This document shows, one piece after another, positions 1 to 6,050 of a stretch of 8,569 bases of DNA; positions within the stretch are counted from its first letter, which is position 1; the number at the start of each line of letters is the position of its first letter. The translations under genes and the position numbers were made by a program. The stretch covers positions 1 to 8,569 of the forward strand of contig JACNJI010000106.1 of NCBI GenBank assembly GCA_014382645.1, read 5' to 3'. Below the pieces are notes generated by a model that saw only the letters and a list, made by a program, of their open reading frames with translations, was not told the DNA's origin and did not search any database. Origin of the DNA: Verrucomicrobiota bacterium. Lineage in GTDB: Bacteria; Verrucomicrobiota; Verrucomicrobiia; Opitutales; Seribacteraceae.

Positions 1-55
1 GAAGAACCTCCCGGGGAATCCGCTGAGGAGGAAGTTCCCGAAGCTGTTCCGGAAC
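1..55 (+). repeat. In-frame direct repeat, copy 1 (at least 55 bp)
   Basis: Bases 1-55 are identical to 175-229. The offset is 174 bases, exactly 58 codons, so the repeat keeps the frame of the Pro/Glu-rich tail. It may extend left beyond the window. Identity at every base, including third codon positions, points to recent duplication or ongoing homogenisation rather than old protein-level repetition. Confidence 0.9.
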
Positions 56-396
56 TGCCACCGAAAACCCTTCCTAAGGCGGAGGAACCCGAGCCGATTG
101 AGGAAGTTGTGGAAGCTCAACCCGTGGTCGAGGACACCGAAGCTGTTCCACCTTCGCTCTTGCCCGAGATAGTGGAAGAACCTCCCGGGGAATCCGCTGA
201 GGAGGAAGTTCCCGAAGCTGTTCCGGAACCTTCACTGAAAGTCCCACTTGCTCAACCTGCAGGTACTGTAGAATTGTTGCCTTCGGAGCCTTCTGATATG
301 GGATCTCCACCTGACATCGACGAATCAGAAAATCCCCCTCCGTTAGATCATCACCCTGTAGAGGTTGAAGGAGATGAACCTTCGGCTCCGGCTTGA
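1..396 (+). CDS. Pro/Glu-rich repetitive C-terminal tail of a protein that starts upstream (partial)
   Basis: This reading frame is open from the first base to the TGA at 394-396 and encodes at least 131 residues, so the gene enters from the left edge and its N-terminal part is not visible. An internal Met at 109 is not a convincing start, because the same composition and repeat continue upstream of it. The visible part is a low-complexity acidic tail dominated by Glu, Pro, Val and Ala. The peptide EEPPGESAEEEVPEAVPE occurs twice, 58 residues apart. There is no predicted helix, membrane segment or catalytic motif, and it looks like an extended, disordered spacer. Such tails occur in periplasm-spanning or surface proteins, but that role is inference. 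Protein A starts 13 bases after the stop on the same strand, so the two are probably co-transcribed. The folded domain of this gene cannot be identified from here. Confidence 0.75.
   Translation, partial: EEPPGESAEEEVPEAVPELPPKTLPKAEEPEPIEEVVEAQPVVEDTEAVPPSLLPEIVEEPPGESAEEEVPEAVPEPSLKVPLAQPAGTVELLPSEPSDMGSPPDIDESENPPPLDHHPVEVEGDEPSAPA
175..229 (+). repeat. In-frame direct repeat, copy 2 (55 bp)
   Basis: This is an exact copy of 1-55. The copies diverge at the next base (T at 56, C at 230). A shorter shared word, GAAGCTGTTCC, is found at 40-50, 139-149 and 214-224, so a smaller sub-repeat lies inside the larger unit. Confidence 0.9.
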
Positions 397-409
397 GAAA
401 AGATTTCAC

Positions 410-1822
410 ATGCGAGGTATTCTGAAACTTTTGTTAACTTTGTGTTTTATAACTTTTGGAGCGGTCGCTTTAGAGCAACTTTGCTACAGGTTTTCAGAAG
501 TCTATGCAAGTTGGCGGGCTAATTGGGTTTGGAAAGAGGATGATCACGATGGCATTGCGGCACCGGTGCTTCGGCTTTTGCCATTAAGCCAATGGGCGAA
601 CCCTCCTTCCGTTAAGGCGATAATTTCTCCTGAAGCATTGGCGAAAAGAGAGAGTTGGTACGCCGAACAGATTCTTAGCTATACGCGTCCGTTGCGTGAT
701 GAATTATACGAAGATTTTCGACGCGGCGATGACTTGCATGATTTTGAAGTTCGGGAGGTAGGTGGAGTAAAAGACATGGCCTTGCCTCGATTGACGAAAT
801 TCGCGACTTCCGAAGATGTCGAAAATGGCTATGCGAAGCGGGTCGGAGAGACATTACCCATGGTCAATGCCATCCTTCTTCATATTTTGCCTCCGAAGGG
901 AAAAATGGCGGAAGGTGAATTAAGCTCCCTTCGACATGAACTAGAGGGTCAGTTCGTCTCTTTATTGGAGCGGGGCGTGGGATGTGGAATCATTTATGCC
1001 GCCAATGAAGTTGAGCTGATTTCTGCTGTAGAAAAATTGCGATTGGAGGAGGCGATGCTTTCCGCCCATCTGTTTTCTTGGGCTAGCGGCGAATCTGCAC
1101 ATCATCTTGCTAAAGCCGTGTCCATACGACCTGAATTGTGGACAACTGTTGTCTTCGACTCACCAGACGCCGAAAGCTTTTTGGAGGTATCTCCGCCTCT
1201 TGAGTGTCCTAAAACGCTTTGTTTAATGCCTTTAATCGAGGGTGAGCGTCAGGGGGAGTTGTCGAGCAAAATGATCGAGTGGGTTCGTGCGAGTCGACAA
1301 AATTCGTCACCTTTTACGGCCCGCATGGGCGGATTGTATCATTTATATTCTGCCGAGATCGGCCACTCCCATGCTGAACTAGCGTTCGGTTACGCTTATC
1401 TCATTGATTGCCTGAATAATCTTGGTCATAGTGAAGGAGAAGCAAGCCTTTCGGCTGGGTCGGAACATACCTCGGGCGACGAGTTTTCTGATTATGATTA
1501 TTTCACCCAAACAAAACCTGATTCCGCGGAGTCGGGCTTTGAGGAGTTTAAAGGATTGTCTTTCGGGCACACGTTGGTTTCAGCATCGGATGACGACCTT
1601 GTTTTTCCGGAGAAACCAGTATCCTTTGATTGCCAAGTATTGCGAGATTACCGAGCAATGAAGTCGGATGTCGCAGAATTGGAAAATATGGAGGACAAAG
1701 ATCTAATCCTCATGCTTGGCCATTGGTTTGAAAACAACGGCAAACTTGAAGAGATCGGCAAAAAAGATGAAGTTTTCTTGCTCTATTACAAATCATTGCG
1801 AGAACTGGAAAGTTCTCCGTGA
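410..1822 (+). CDS. Protein A: membrane-anchored divergent alpha/beta-hydrolase-like protein with acidic C-terminal extension
   Basis: The product is 470 residues. An N-terminal hydrophobic helix (about residues 4-22) with no clear cleavage site suggests a single-pass anchor with the rest exported. Residues about 80-335 align by eye with protein B (5039-5968): YTRPLRDELYEDF at 91-103, RPELWTTVVFDSP at 240-252 and FGYAYLIDCL at 326-335. The segment GESAHHLA (227-234) followed by RPELW resembles the nucleophile elbow of alpha/beta hydrolases (GxSxGG-HLA, then xPEL), with Ser229 kept but the usual glycines replaced by His-His. GHSH (318-321) lies where the catalytic His would fall. Residues about 340-405 are an acidic, Ser-rich linker, and 405-470 look helical. 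ATG 410 is chosen because it puts the Met directly before the membrane helix, as in protein B. TTG 365 and ATG 374 are in-frame alternatives that would overlap the upstream gene. The fold is inferred and any enzymatic activity is uncertain. Confidence 0.7.
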   Translation: MRGILKLLLTLCFITFGAVALEQLCYRFSEVYASWRANWVWKEDDHDGIAAPVLRLLPLSQWANPPSVKAIISPEALAKRESWYAEQILSYTRPLRDELYEDFRRGDDLHDFEVREVGGVKDMALPRLTKFATSEDVENGYAKRVGETLPMVNAILLHILPPKGKMAEGELSSLRHELEGQFVSLLERGVGCGIIYAANEVELISAVEKLRLEEAMLSAHLFSWASGESAHHLAKAVSIRPELWTTVVFDSPDAESFLEVSPPLECPKTLCLMPLIEGERQGELSSKMIEWVRASRQNSSPFTARMGGLYHLYSAEIGHSHAELAFGYAYLIDCLNNLGHSEGEASLSAGSEHTSGDEFSDYDYFTQTKPDSAESGFEEFKGLSFGHTLVSASDDDLVFPEKPVSFDCQVLRDYRAMKSDVAELENMEDKDLILMLGHWFENNGKLEEIGKKDEVFLLYYKSLRELESSP

Positions 1823-1851
1823 GGTGATGGCATCTTCTTTTCTTTGAGAAA

Positions 1852-2751
1852 CTAGCTTCCTGTTCCTCTGCCTTTAAAGGTTAATTCGGCGATGCCGGAT
1901 TTGTCGAGATCCCCTAAGCCCAAGTCGACCATCTTCTGATACTGGGCGAGGGTGGCCTTGGCCAAGGGAACTGAAATCCCGGCTTCTTCGGCAACTGCGA
2001 TTGCGATACCCGAGTCCTTCGCTGCATGCTCGGCGGAGAAATAGCATTCATGGTCTCTCCCGAGCATATCTTCGGAGTCGGTTTCCAGAACGCGTGAGTT
2101 GGCCCCGGTCTGTGAAAAGATTTCGCAAAGCATCTCTAAATCGAGCCCCAGAGCATCGCCAATGCCCAACCCCTCTGCGAGTGCAGCTGTGTTGATGTTC
2201 ATGACCATATTCACCAGTGCCTTTACTTGAGCGGCTTTTCCCGCTTCGCCAACGAAACGTAGGTTGACGCTCAGATCCTCCAGCAAGTCCTTTACGCTCT
2301 CGAAGGTTTCCCTTTTACCGCCGATCATCAGGTAGAGGGTGCCTTCACGAGCTTGCGTAATGCTCGATGCCATACATCCTTCCAGGGTTTCGGCTCCGAC
2401 TCCTGCTGCGGCTTGCTCGAGTTTAATGTGCATGCCCGGGGAAAGCGTTGCGCAGTTGATGAATAGCTTTCCTGCTGCGTTATTGAAAAGGTTGTCCGTC
2501 TCGCCAAAAAAAATGGACTCCATCGCCGTATCATTAGTTACGACTGTCAGTATGATGTCCGAAGCAGCAGTAACTTCGGCGAGAGTTTCAGCATGTGCAC
2601 AACCTAGTTCCTCGGCGAGGGCAGCGGCAGTTTCGCCGATCACGTCGTTCACGCAACTCAATCGATAGCCCTTGTCTTTTAGGTTTCGGGCCATGTTGGC
2701 GCCCATGCGGCCCGCGCCTACTAATCCTATGTTTTTCTCTCTGGAACTCAT
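1852..2751 (-). CDS. NAD(P)-dependent oxidoreductase, 3-hydroxyisobutyrate dehydrogenase (beta-hydroxyacid dehydrogenase) family
   Basis: The product is 299 residues, the usual length for this family of cytoplasmic enzymes, which oxidise beta-hydroxyacids or reduce the matching semialdehydes. The N-terminal Rossmann domain has GAGRMG at 12-17 followed by MARNL, the family's dinucleotide-binding signature. Lys177 in VKALVN matches the catalytic Lys of the family, and the all-helical C-terminal domain follows. GTLYLMIGG at 137-145 is the conserved strand after the substrate motif. That motif, normally DAPVSGG, reads EGCMASS at 124-130, so the Ser that contacts the substrate carboxylate is Ala128 and the two Gly are Ser. 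The substrate is therefore not assignable, and a role as 3-hydroxyisobutyrate dehydrogenase or tartronate semialdehyde reductase should not be assumed. The start at 2751 is chosen because the fold begins directly after it and AAAGGA lies 9 bases upstream. The longer in-frame start at 2850 would add 33 residues unlike the family. It converges on protein A with 29 bases between. Confidence 0.9.
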   Translation of the reverse strand: MSSREKNIGLVGAGRMGANMARNLKDKGYRLSCVNDVIGETAAALAEELGCAHAETLAEVTAASDIILTVVTNDTAMESIFFGETDNLFNNAAGKLFINCATLSPGMHIKLEQAAAGVGAETLEGCMASSITQAREGTLYLMIGGKRETFESVKDLLEDLSVNLRFVGEAGKAAQVKALVNMVMNINTAALAEGLGIGDALGLDLEMLCEIFSQTGANSRVLETDSEDMLGRDHECYFSAEHAAKDSGIAIAVAEEAGISVPLAKATLAQYQKMVDLGLGDLDKSGIAELTFKGRGTGS

Positions 2752-2760
2752 ATTCAAGAA

Positions 2761-2766
2761 TCCTTT
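2761..2766 (-). promoter_or_regulatory. Shine-Dalgarno sequence fixing the start of the oxidoreductase
   Basis: Read on the minus strand this is AAAGGA, 9 bases before the ATG at 2751-2749. It is the only clear ribosome binding site at normal spacing in the window, and it favours the 299-residue form over the 332-residue form. Confidence 0.6.
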
Positions 2767-2940
2767 AGTTGTTTGTATTGAGGTGTATAATTCATTTTTA
2801 TTGATGGCGTGGATGCTGAATTTGTCCAACATATTCTTCATCTGGCACACCTTTCCGTTTGACAGTTGTCGTGAACCTCTTTCGGTAGAATATCTTCTTT
2901 CACATACCTATAAATTCAATCCGTTAACATAATCCAAAAT

Positions 2941-3378
2941 ATGTCTAAAATCGTACCTCTCATCAGTTCAGGAACAGCAGGTCCTCTTGGCGTTCTCCAC
3001 CTCCCTCGCCTCTGGCAAAAGGTTTCTCTCGAAGCGGCCGGCAAGATAGCCGATGGTTATCCTGGCATCGGAGCCGGCTATGACTCCATGGTCATTAATG
3101 GCCTCGGATTGGACGCCGAAGCCGTTCGTTCCTTCATTTCCGACTCCAAGCCTACCTACCCGCAGTTCGAAGCGTGGGTTAAGGAGCAGCCTGGGGCAAC
3201 TCTCGATGCTGGAAGCGTGGGTGAATTGAACGCCTCGATCGAAGGCTACAACCACGACGATGATACGCGCAAAGGCATCCTCTCCGCCAACGGTTTGGAC
3301 GATGGTGACCCCAAGGACGCAATTAATCTTAATAATCTTGACGATTGGCTCGAATTCCACGCGTCAGAGATTGCCTGA
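2941..3378 (+). CDS. DUF5069 family protein
   Basis: The product is 145 residues and soluble, with no signal peptide or membrane segment. LHLPRLWQKVSLEAAGK (19-35), the following Gly/Tyr-rich turn (PGIGAGYDS, 41-49) and LGLDAEAVRSFI (55-66) match my memory of DUF5069 proteins in Verrucomicrobia. Their function is unknown as far as I know. The middle has an aromatic block, YPQFEAWVKEQPGA (73-86). The C-terminus has DAINLNNLDDWLEFH (126-140), rich in Asp and Asn. No catalytic or metal-binding pattern stands out. The ATG at 2941 opens the conserved region directly, though no Shine-Dalgarno sequence precedes it. It is divergent from the oxidoreductase across 189 bases and is followed 33 bases later by a strong terminator, so it is probably a single-gene transcript. 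Confidence 0.85.
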   Translation: MSKIVPLISSGTAGPLGVLHLPRLWQKVSLEAAGKIADGYPGIGAGYDSMVINGLGLDAEAVRSFISDSKPTYPQFEAWVKEQPGATLDAGSVGELNASIEGYNHDDDTRKGILSANGLDDGDPKDAINLNNLDDWLEFHASEIA

Positions 3379-3411
3379 GAAGAACACTTACACACCTTAA
3401 TTTTCCAACGG

Positions 3412-3447
3412 AGCTGGCTATCTTATACGGATAGCCAGCTTTTTCTT
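3412..3447 (+). terminator. Rho-independent terminator of the DUF5069 gene
   Basis: A perfect 11-bp stem, AGCTGGCTATC (3412-3422) with GATAGCCAGCT (3430-3440), encloses a 7-base loop. A T-run (3440-3444) then CTT follows. This is the textbook intrinsic terminator layout. It lies 33 bases after the DUF5069 stop codon and insulates the PEP-CTERM gene downstream. Confidence 0.92.
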
Positions 3448-3496
3448 CGTAGCTTGCTTGCTTGTGCATGCCAATGAGTTTAAGTTTCTCTTTTCA

Positions 3497-4105
3497 ATGA
3501 ATTACTTATTTCAGCAAAGATGCCTTTTTTCGTTGGCTTTCCTCGTAATTTCTTTTTTTCCGAGTACTATTGCATACGGGATTGATACCGATCCTAACGA
3601 AACTGGCATTGCGCATGATAACGGTAACCCGAATGCGGATGACTGGAATGGCGGTCAAACATACTCTTGGGATTTCACTGTAGCTGATAATTATGTCGCA
3701 TCCGGTCCGACGGTTAATCACAACTTCGATCAATGGACGATCACCAGTTTGTCGAATGCTTCAGGTGGACTCACAATTAATATCCGCAATCAATCTTCAG
3801 ATTTTTCAGGTACTAATGGCGATGACGAGCAATTCCAAGGTTACTGGTTTAATGATGTTGTGAATGTTACTGGAGGAGAGAGCTTTGATGCTTCGAATAT
3901 TACTCTTTCAGGAGGCCCTGGCGGCGGATCTTGGATTCCATATGTTGGAGGTAATAAGTTGAGCATTCGTTACTCGGCCAATTATACAGCGGCACCCGAA
4001 CCTTCCACTTATTTAATGGTATCCGGATTGCTCGCTTTACCTTTTTGGCGTGCATGTCGCTCTTTTCGAAAAAGAACTGATTCCGAAGTTTTGGATAAAG
4101 CCTGA
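3497..4105 (+). CDS. PEP-CTERM sorting domain-containing secreted protein
   Basis: The product is 202 residues. It has a Sec signal peptide (hydrophobic core about 9-22, probable cleavage near STIA at 23-26). The mature region (about 27-163) is rich in Asn, Gly, Asp and Ser with beta-type character and no Cys. The C-terminus has PEPST (167-171), a hydrophobic segment (172-184) and an Arg/Lys cluster (185-193). This tripartite anchor is the signature of PEP-CTERM proteins, which the exosortase system processes at the inner membrane for export to the cell surface or extracellular matrix. No exosortase gene is visible here. The tail runs nine residues past the basic cluster, longer than typical. 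ATG 3497 is chosen because the signal peptide begins there. TTG 3458 is in frame but sits just after the terminator and adds a polar stretch before the signal peptide. The biological role of the mature domain is unknown. Confidence 0.88.
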   Translation: MNYLFQQRCLFSLAFLVISFFPSTIAYGIDTDPNETGIAHDNGNPNADDWNGGQTYSWDFTVADNYVASGPTVNHNFDQWTITSLSNASGGLTINIRNQSSDFSGTNGDDEQFQGYWFNDVVNVTGGESFDASNITLSGGPGGGSWIPYVGGNKLSIRYSANYTAAPEPSTYLMVSGLLALPFWRACRSFRKRTDSEVLDKA

Positions 4106-4124
4106 GTCGTACCAAAGCTATTTT

Positions 4125-4946
4125 TCATTCGCCAACTGAAGGTAAAGACGAGTTTGGTACGGCGAAATCGTCTTGCCACAAACCTTTGAACATTATTGAT
4201 CCGTTGGCGTCGTAAGCAATGCCAAGGCCATGCCTTTTGCCATGTTTCCAATGTCCGAGGTATCGTGACCCATCTCCAGTGGTGAAAGATCCTTTTCCGT
4301 GGCGAAACCCTTCTTCGATTTCTCCTCTGTAGACCGTGCCGTCTACTTTGACGATGCCTATACCGTTTGGTTTATCGTCCCTGAAATCGCCTGCATATTC
4401 CTTCCCCTCTGCTAGCAAAAGTTTGCCTCTCCCGTTCCGCTTGCCGTGCTTAAACTCTCCTTCGTATCGGCTCTCGTCGGGATAAGTCATAATTCCCTGT
4501 CCTTCGATTTCGCTAAAATGAAAGTTTCCTTTGTATATTCTGCCATCGGCATGCCAATATGTTCCCGTCCCCTCCATCATTCCTTCCTGCCATATTCCTT
4601 CGTATGAACTTCCACTCTTCATGTTGATTTTTCCTTGTCCGTGAGATTTTCCGTTTAGGTACTCGCCCTCGTATCGATCTCCGTTAGCGAATAAGTTTAT
4701 GCCGAAACCGTTGGGCTTGCCGTTAATCACATGTCCTTCGTATCGCGCCCCATTAGGAAAGGTGAAAACCCCTTTGCCGTGAGGGATGCCGTTCAGTCTC
4801 TCGCCCTCGTATCCGGGCTTTTGGGCCATCTTGGAATTAGCCGATGTTGTGAAAAGAGCACGATCATCATCCCCGCACCCTATTAAATTGATACCCGCGA
4901 CCGTAACAAGTATTTGAGTTATCCTTTTTATTTGATGATATTTCAT
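4125..4946 (-). CDS. MORN-repeat lipoprotein
   Basis: The product is 273 residues. An N-terminal signal peptide ends in the lipobox LIGC (21-24), predicting lipid attachment at Cys24. Residue +2 is Gly, followed by three Asp. From residue 46 to the end the protein is ten consecutive MORN repeats of about 23 residues with the pattern Y-[EKRL]-G-x(5)-G-x(2)-[HN]-G-x-G, starting at 46, 69, 92, 115, 138, 161, 184, 206, 229 and 253, the last cut short. The fifth repeat has SEIEGQG in place of NGKxHGxG. MORN repeats form an elongated beta-hairpin sheet. In eukaryotes some link membranes to protein partners, but in bacteria the role is mostly unknown. The protein is probably a membrane-attached scaffold or surface protein, which is inference. 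It converges on the PEP-CTERM gene (19 bases between) and is divergent from protein B (92 bases). Confidence 0.9.
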   Translation of the reverse strand: MKYHQIKRITQILVTVAGINLIGCGDDDRALFTTSANSKMAQKPGYEGERLNGIPHGKGVFTFPNGARYEGHVINGKPNGFGINLFANGDRYEGEYLNGKSHGQGKINMKSGSSYEGIWQEGMMEGTGTYWHADGRIYKGNFHFSEIEGQGIMTYPDESRYEGEFKHGKRNGRGKLLLAEGKEYAGDFRDDKPNGIGIVKVDGTVYRGEIEEGFRHGKGSFTTGDGSRYLGHWKHGKRHGLGIAYDANGSIMFKGLWQDDFAVPNSSLPSVGE

Positions 4947-5038
4947 TTAATGAAACATGAAAGTTTGCGCGGAGCTCTGTCGGCGTCAAGAGGAACGAGG
5001 CATGGGTTCATTATCGCGGCAATCGGCATTCTCGATGC

Positions 5039-5968
5039 ATGAAACTTTTTATTGCCATTCTATTCAGTTGCTTCGCTCTCTGGTTTTGCGAACAGACGGC
5101 TTACAGGTTTTGGGGTAAATATGCCTCTCTTAAAAATCAGATTCTCGAATCGTGCCAATTCGATAACAATTGGCTTTATCGTTACGGTTCATGGATACCT
5201 TTTGATGCATTTGCTGTTCCACCTGAATTTTCATCTGAAGCCGAACCTCTTTCCCTTGAGCAATCCGAAAGCGAATATAGTAAAAATGCGCTAAGCTACC
5301 TTCGCCCTTTTCGCGATGAGCTTTATGACTCTTTCTGGACTGGCCAGATTGGGCTAGCTGATTCCATTGTTAAACTTCCAATCCCGGGTGGGTTTCTTGT
5401 TCGCTCCTCCTCCGTTTCCCTAGGGAATGGTCATATCATTTTGACTCTTACCAGTCCCAGCGGTCTTTCGATGGGCGGCGATTTTAATGAGTTATCCATT
5501 GAATCGTCGAGACTTCTTGATCATGGAGTGGATTGTGCCCTAGCTTCCGTGAACAATTTTGCCGAAGTTTTGGAAGTAGTTCGTTTTCTCGTCGGCTCGG
5601 GTTTGGATGATACTAGAACCGTTGGTGTTTGTGCCTACGGAGAGCAAGCGGACTTACTTGTGCTTGCGATGGCGCATAGCCCACAACTTTTTACCGCGGT
5701 TGCTTTACTCTCTCCAATGGGAGTTGCCCCTATTGATCGTTTGCAAAAGGCAGAATATCCTGCGGCTCTATTCGCCGCTCGAACTTCCGATGAAGAATCA
5801 ATAAAATCGAATGCCCTTCTCTGGGCGGGCGCATGCCGCAGGCTTTCTACTTCAAACAGGTCTCGGATTCTTTGCATGATTGCTCCGCCTATGTGCCAGG
5901 AAACCTTTTCGGACCTTAAACTGAAGACTTTAGCCTATGCCTTTCTGATCGACTCTTTGACTCGATAA
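5039..5968 (+). CDS. Protein B: membrane-anchored alpha/beta-hydrolase-like protein, probably without catalytic activity; paralog of protein A
   Basis: The product is 309 residues with an N-terminal membrane helix (about 3-17) and the rest predicted outside the cytoplasm. It shares with protein A the block EQxxYRF just after the helix (18-24), YLRPFRDELYDSF (87-99), SPQLFTAVALLSP (214-226) and LAYAFLIDSL (298-307). The order strand-turn-helix-SPQLF is that of an alpha/beta hydrolase (prolyl oligopeptidase-like) nucleophile region, but the elbow reads AYGEQADLL (199-207), with no Ser at any candidate nucleophile position. The place of the catalytic His, GHSH in protein A, reads PPMCQ (283-287). 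TSDEE (249-253) could mark the acid loop. It ends directly after the hydrolase-like domain, lacking the acidic extension of protein A. The start is the ATG before the membrane helix, with no good Shine-Dalgarno sequence. The serine hydrolase gene lies 82 bases downstream on the same strand, so an operon is possible. The fold is inferred by eye. Confidence 0.7.
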   Translation: MKLFIAILFSCFALWFCEQTAYRFWGKYASLKNQILESCQFDNNWLYRYGSWIPFDAFAVPPEFSSEAEPLSLEQSESEYSKNALSYLRPFRDELYDSFWTGQIGLADSIVKLPIPGGFLVRSSSVSLGNGHIILTLTSPSGLSMGGDFNELSIESSRLLDHGVDCALASVNNFAEVLEVVRFLVGSGLDDTRTVGVCAYGEQADLLVLAMAHSPQLFTAVALLSPMGVAPIDRLQKAEYPAALFAARTSDEESIKSNALLWAGACRRLSTSNRSRILCMIAPPMCQETFSDLKLKTLAYAFLIDSLTR

Positions 5969-6050
5969 AGAAGCCACTAGCTTCAGATTCCTATGTTATT
6001 CAATAATGTGCTCTTGCCAACCCGCGGGCAGTCGTCGTAAGCCTTCTGAC

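Noticed and set aside
74..409. 111-codon minus-strand open frame opposite the Pro/Glu-rich tail
   Set aside because: It mirrors the repetitive coding sequence on the plus strand, where the frame is open through the window edge and joins an operon. Its composition has no protein-like pattern.
1800..1817. Hairpin GAGAACT-GGAA-AGTTCTC at the end of protein A as a terminator
   Set aside because: It lies inside the coding sequence just before the stop and is not followed directly by a T-run; the T-rich stretch starts about 15 bases later.
2752..2850. Longer oxidoreductase start adding 33 N-terminal residues
   Set aside because: The added residues resemble no part of the family, and the Shine-Dalgarno sequence sits before the internal ATG at 2751.
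2859..2891. TTGACA (2859-2864) and TAGAAT (2886-2891) as a sigma-70 promoter for the DUF5069 gene
   Set aside because: The spacer is 21 bases, too long for a normal promoter. TATAAA at 2909-2914 has no matching -35 box, so I cannot place the promoter.
2001..2932. Plus-strand frames opposite the oxidoreductase (including 2339-2668 and 2672-2932)
   Set aside because: They overlap the strongly supported minus-strand gene and its upstream region, with no domain signal.
4108..4161. Inverted repeat CGTACCAAA / TTTGGTACG at the PEP-CTERM and MORN convergent junction
   Set aside because: The match is perfect, but the 36-base loop and the lack of a T-run after the right arm make a terminator unlikely, and part lies inside the MORN coding sequence.
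5970..5984. Small hairpin GAAGC-cacta-GCTTC between protein B and the hydrolase
   Set aside because: The stem is only 5 bp with no T-run, too weak to call a terminator or to separate the two genes.
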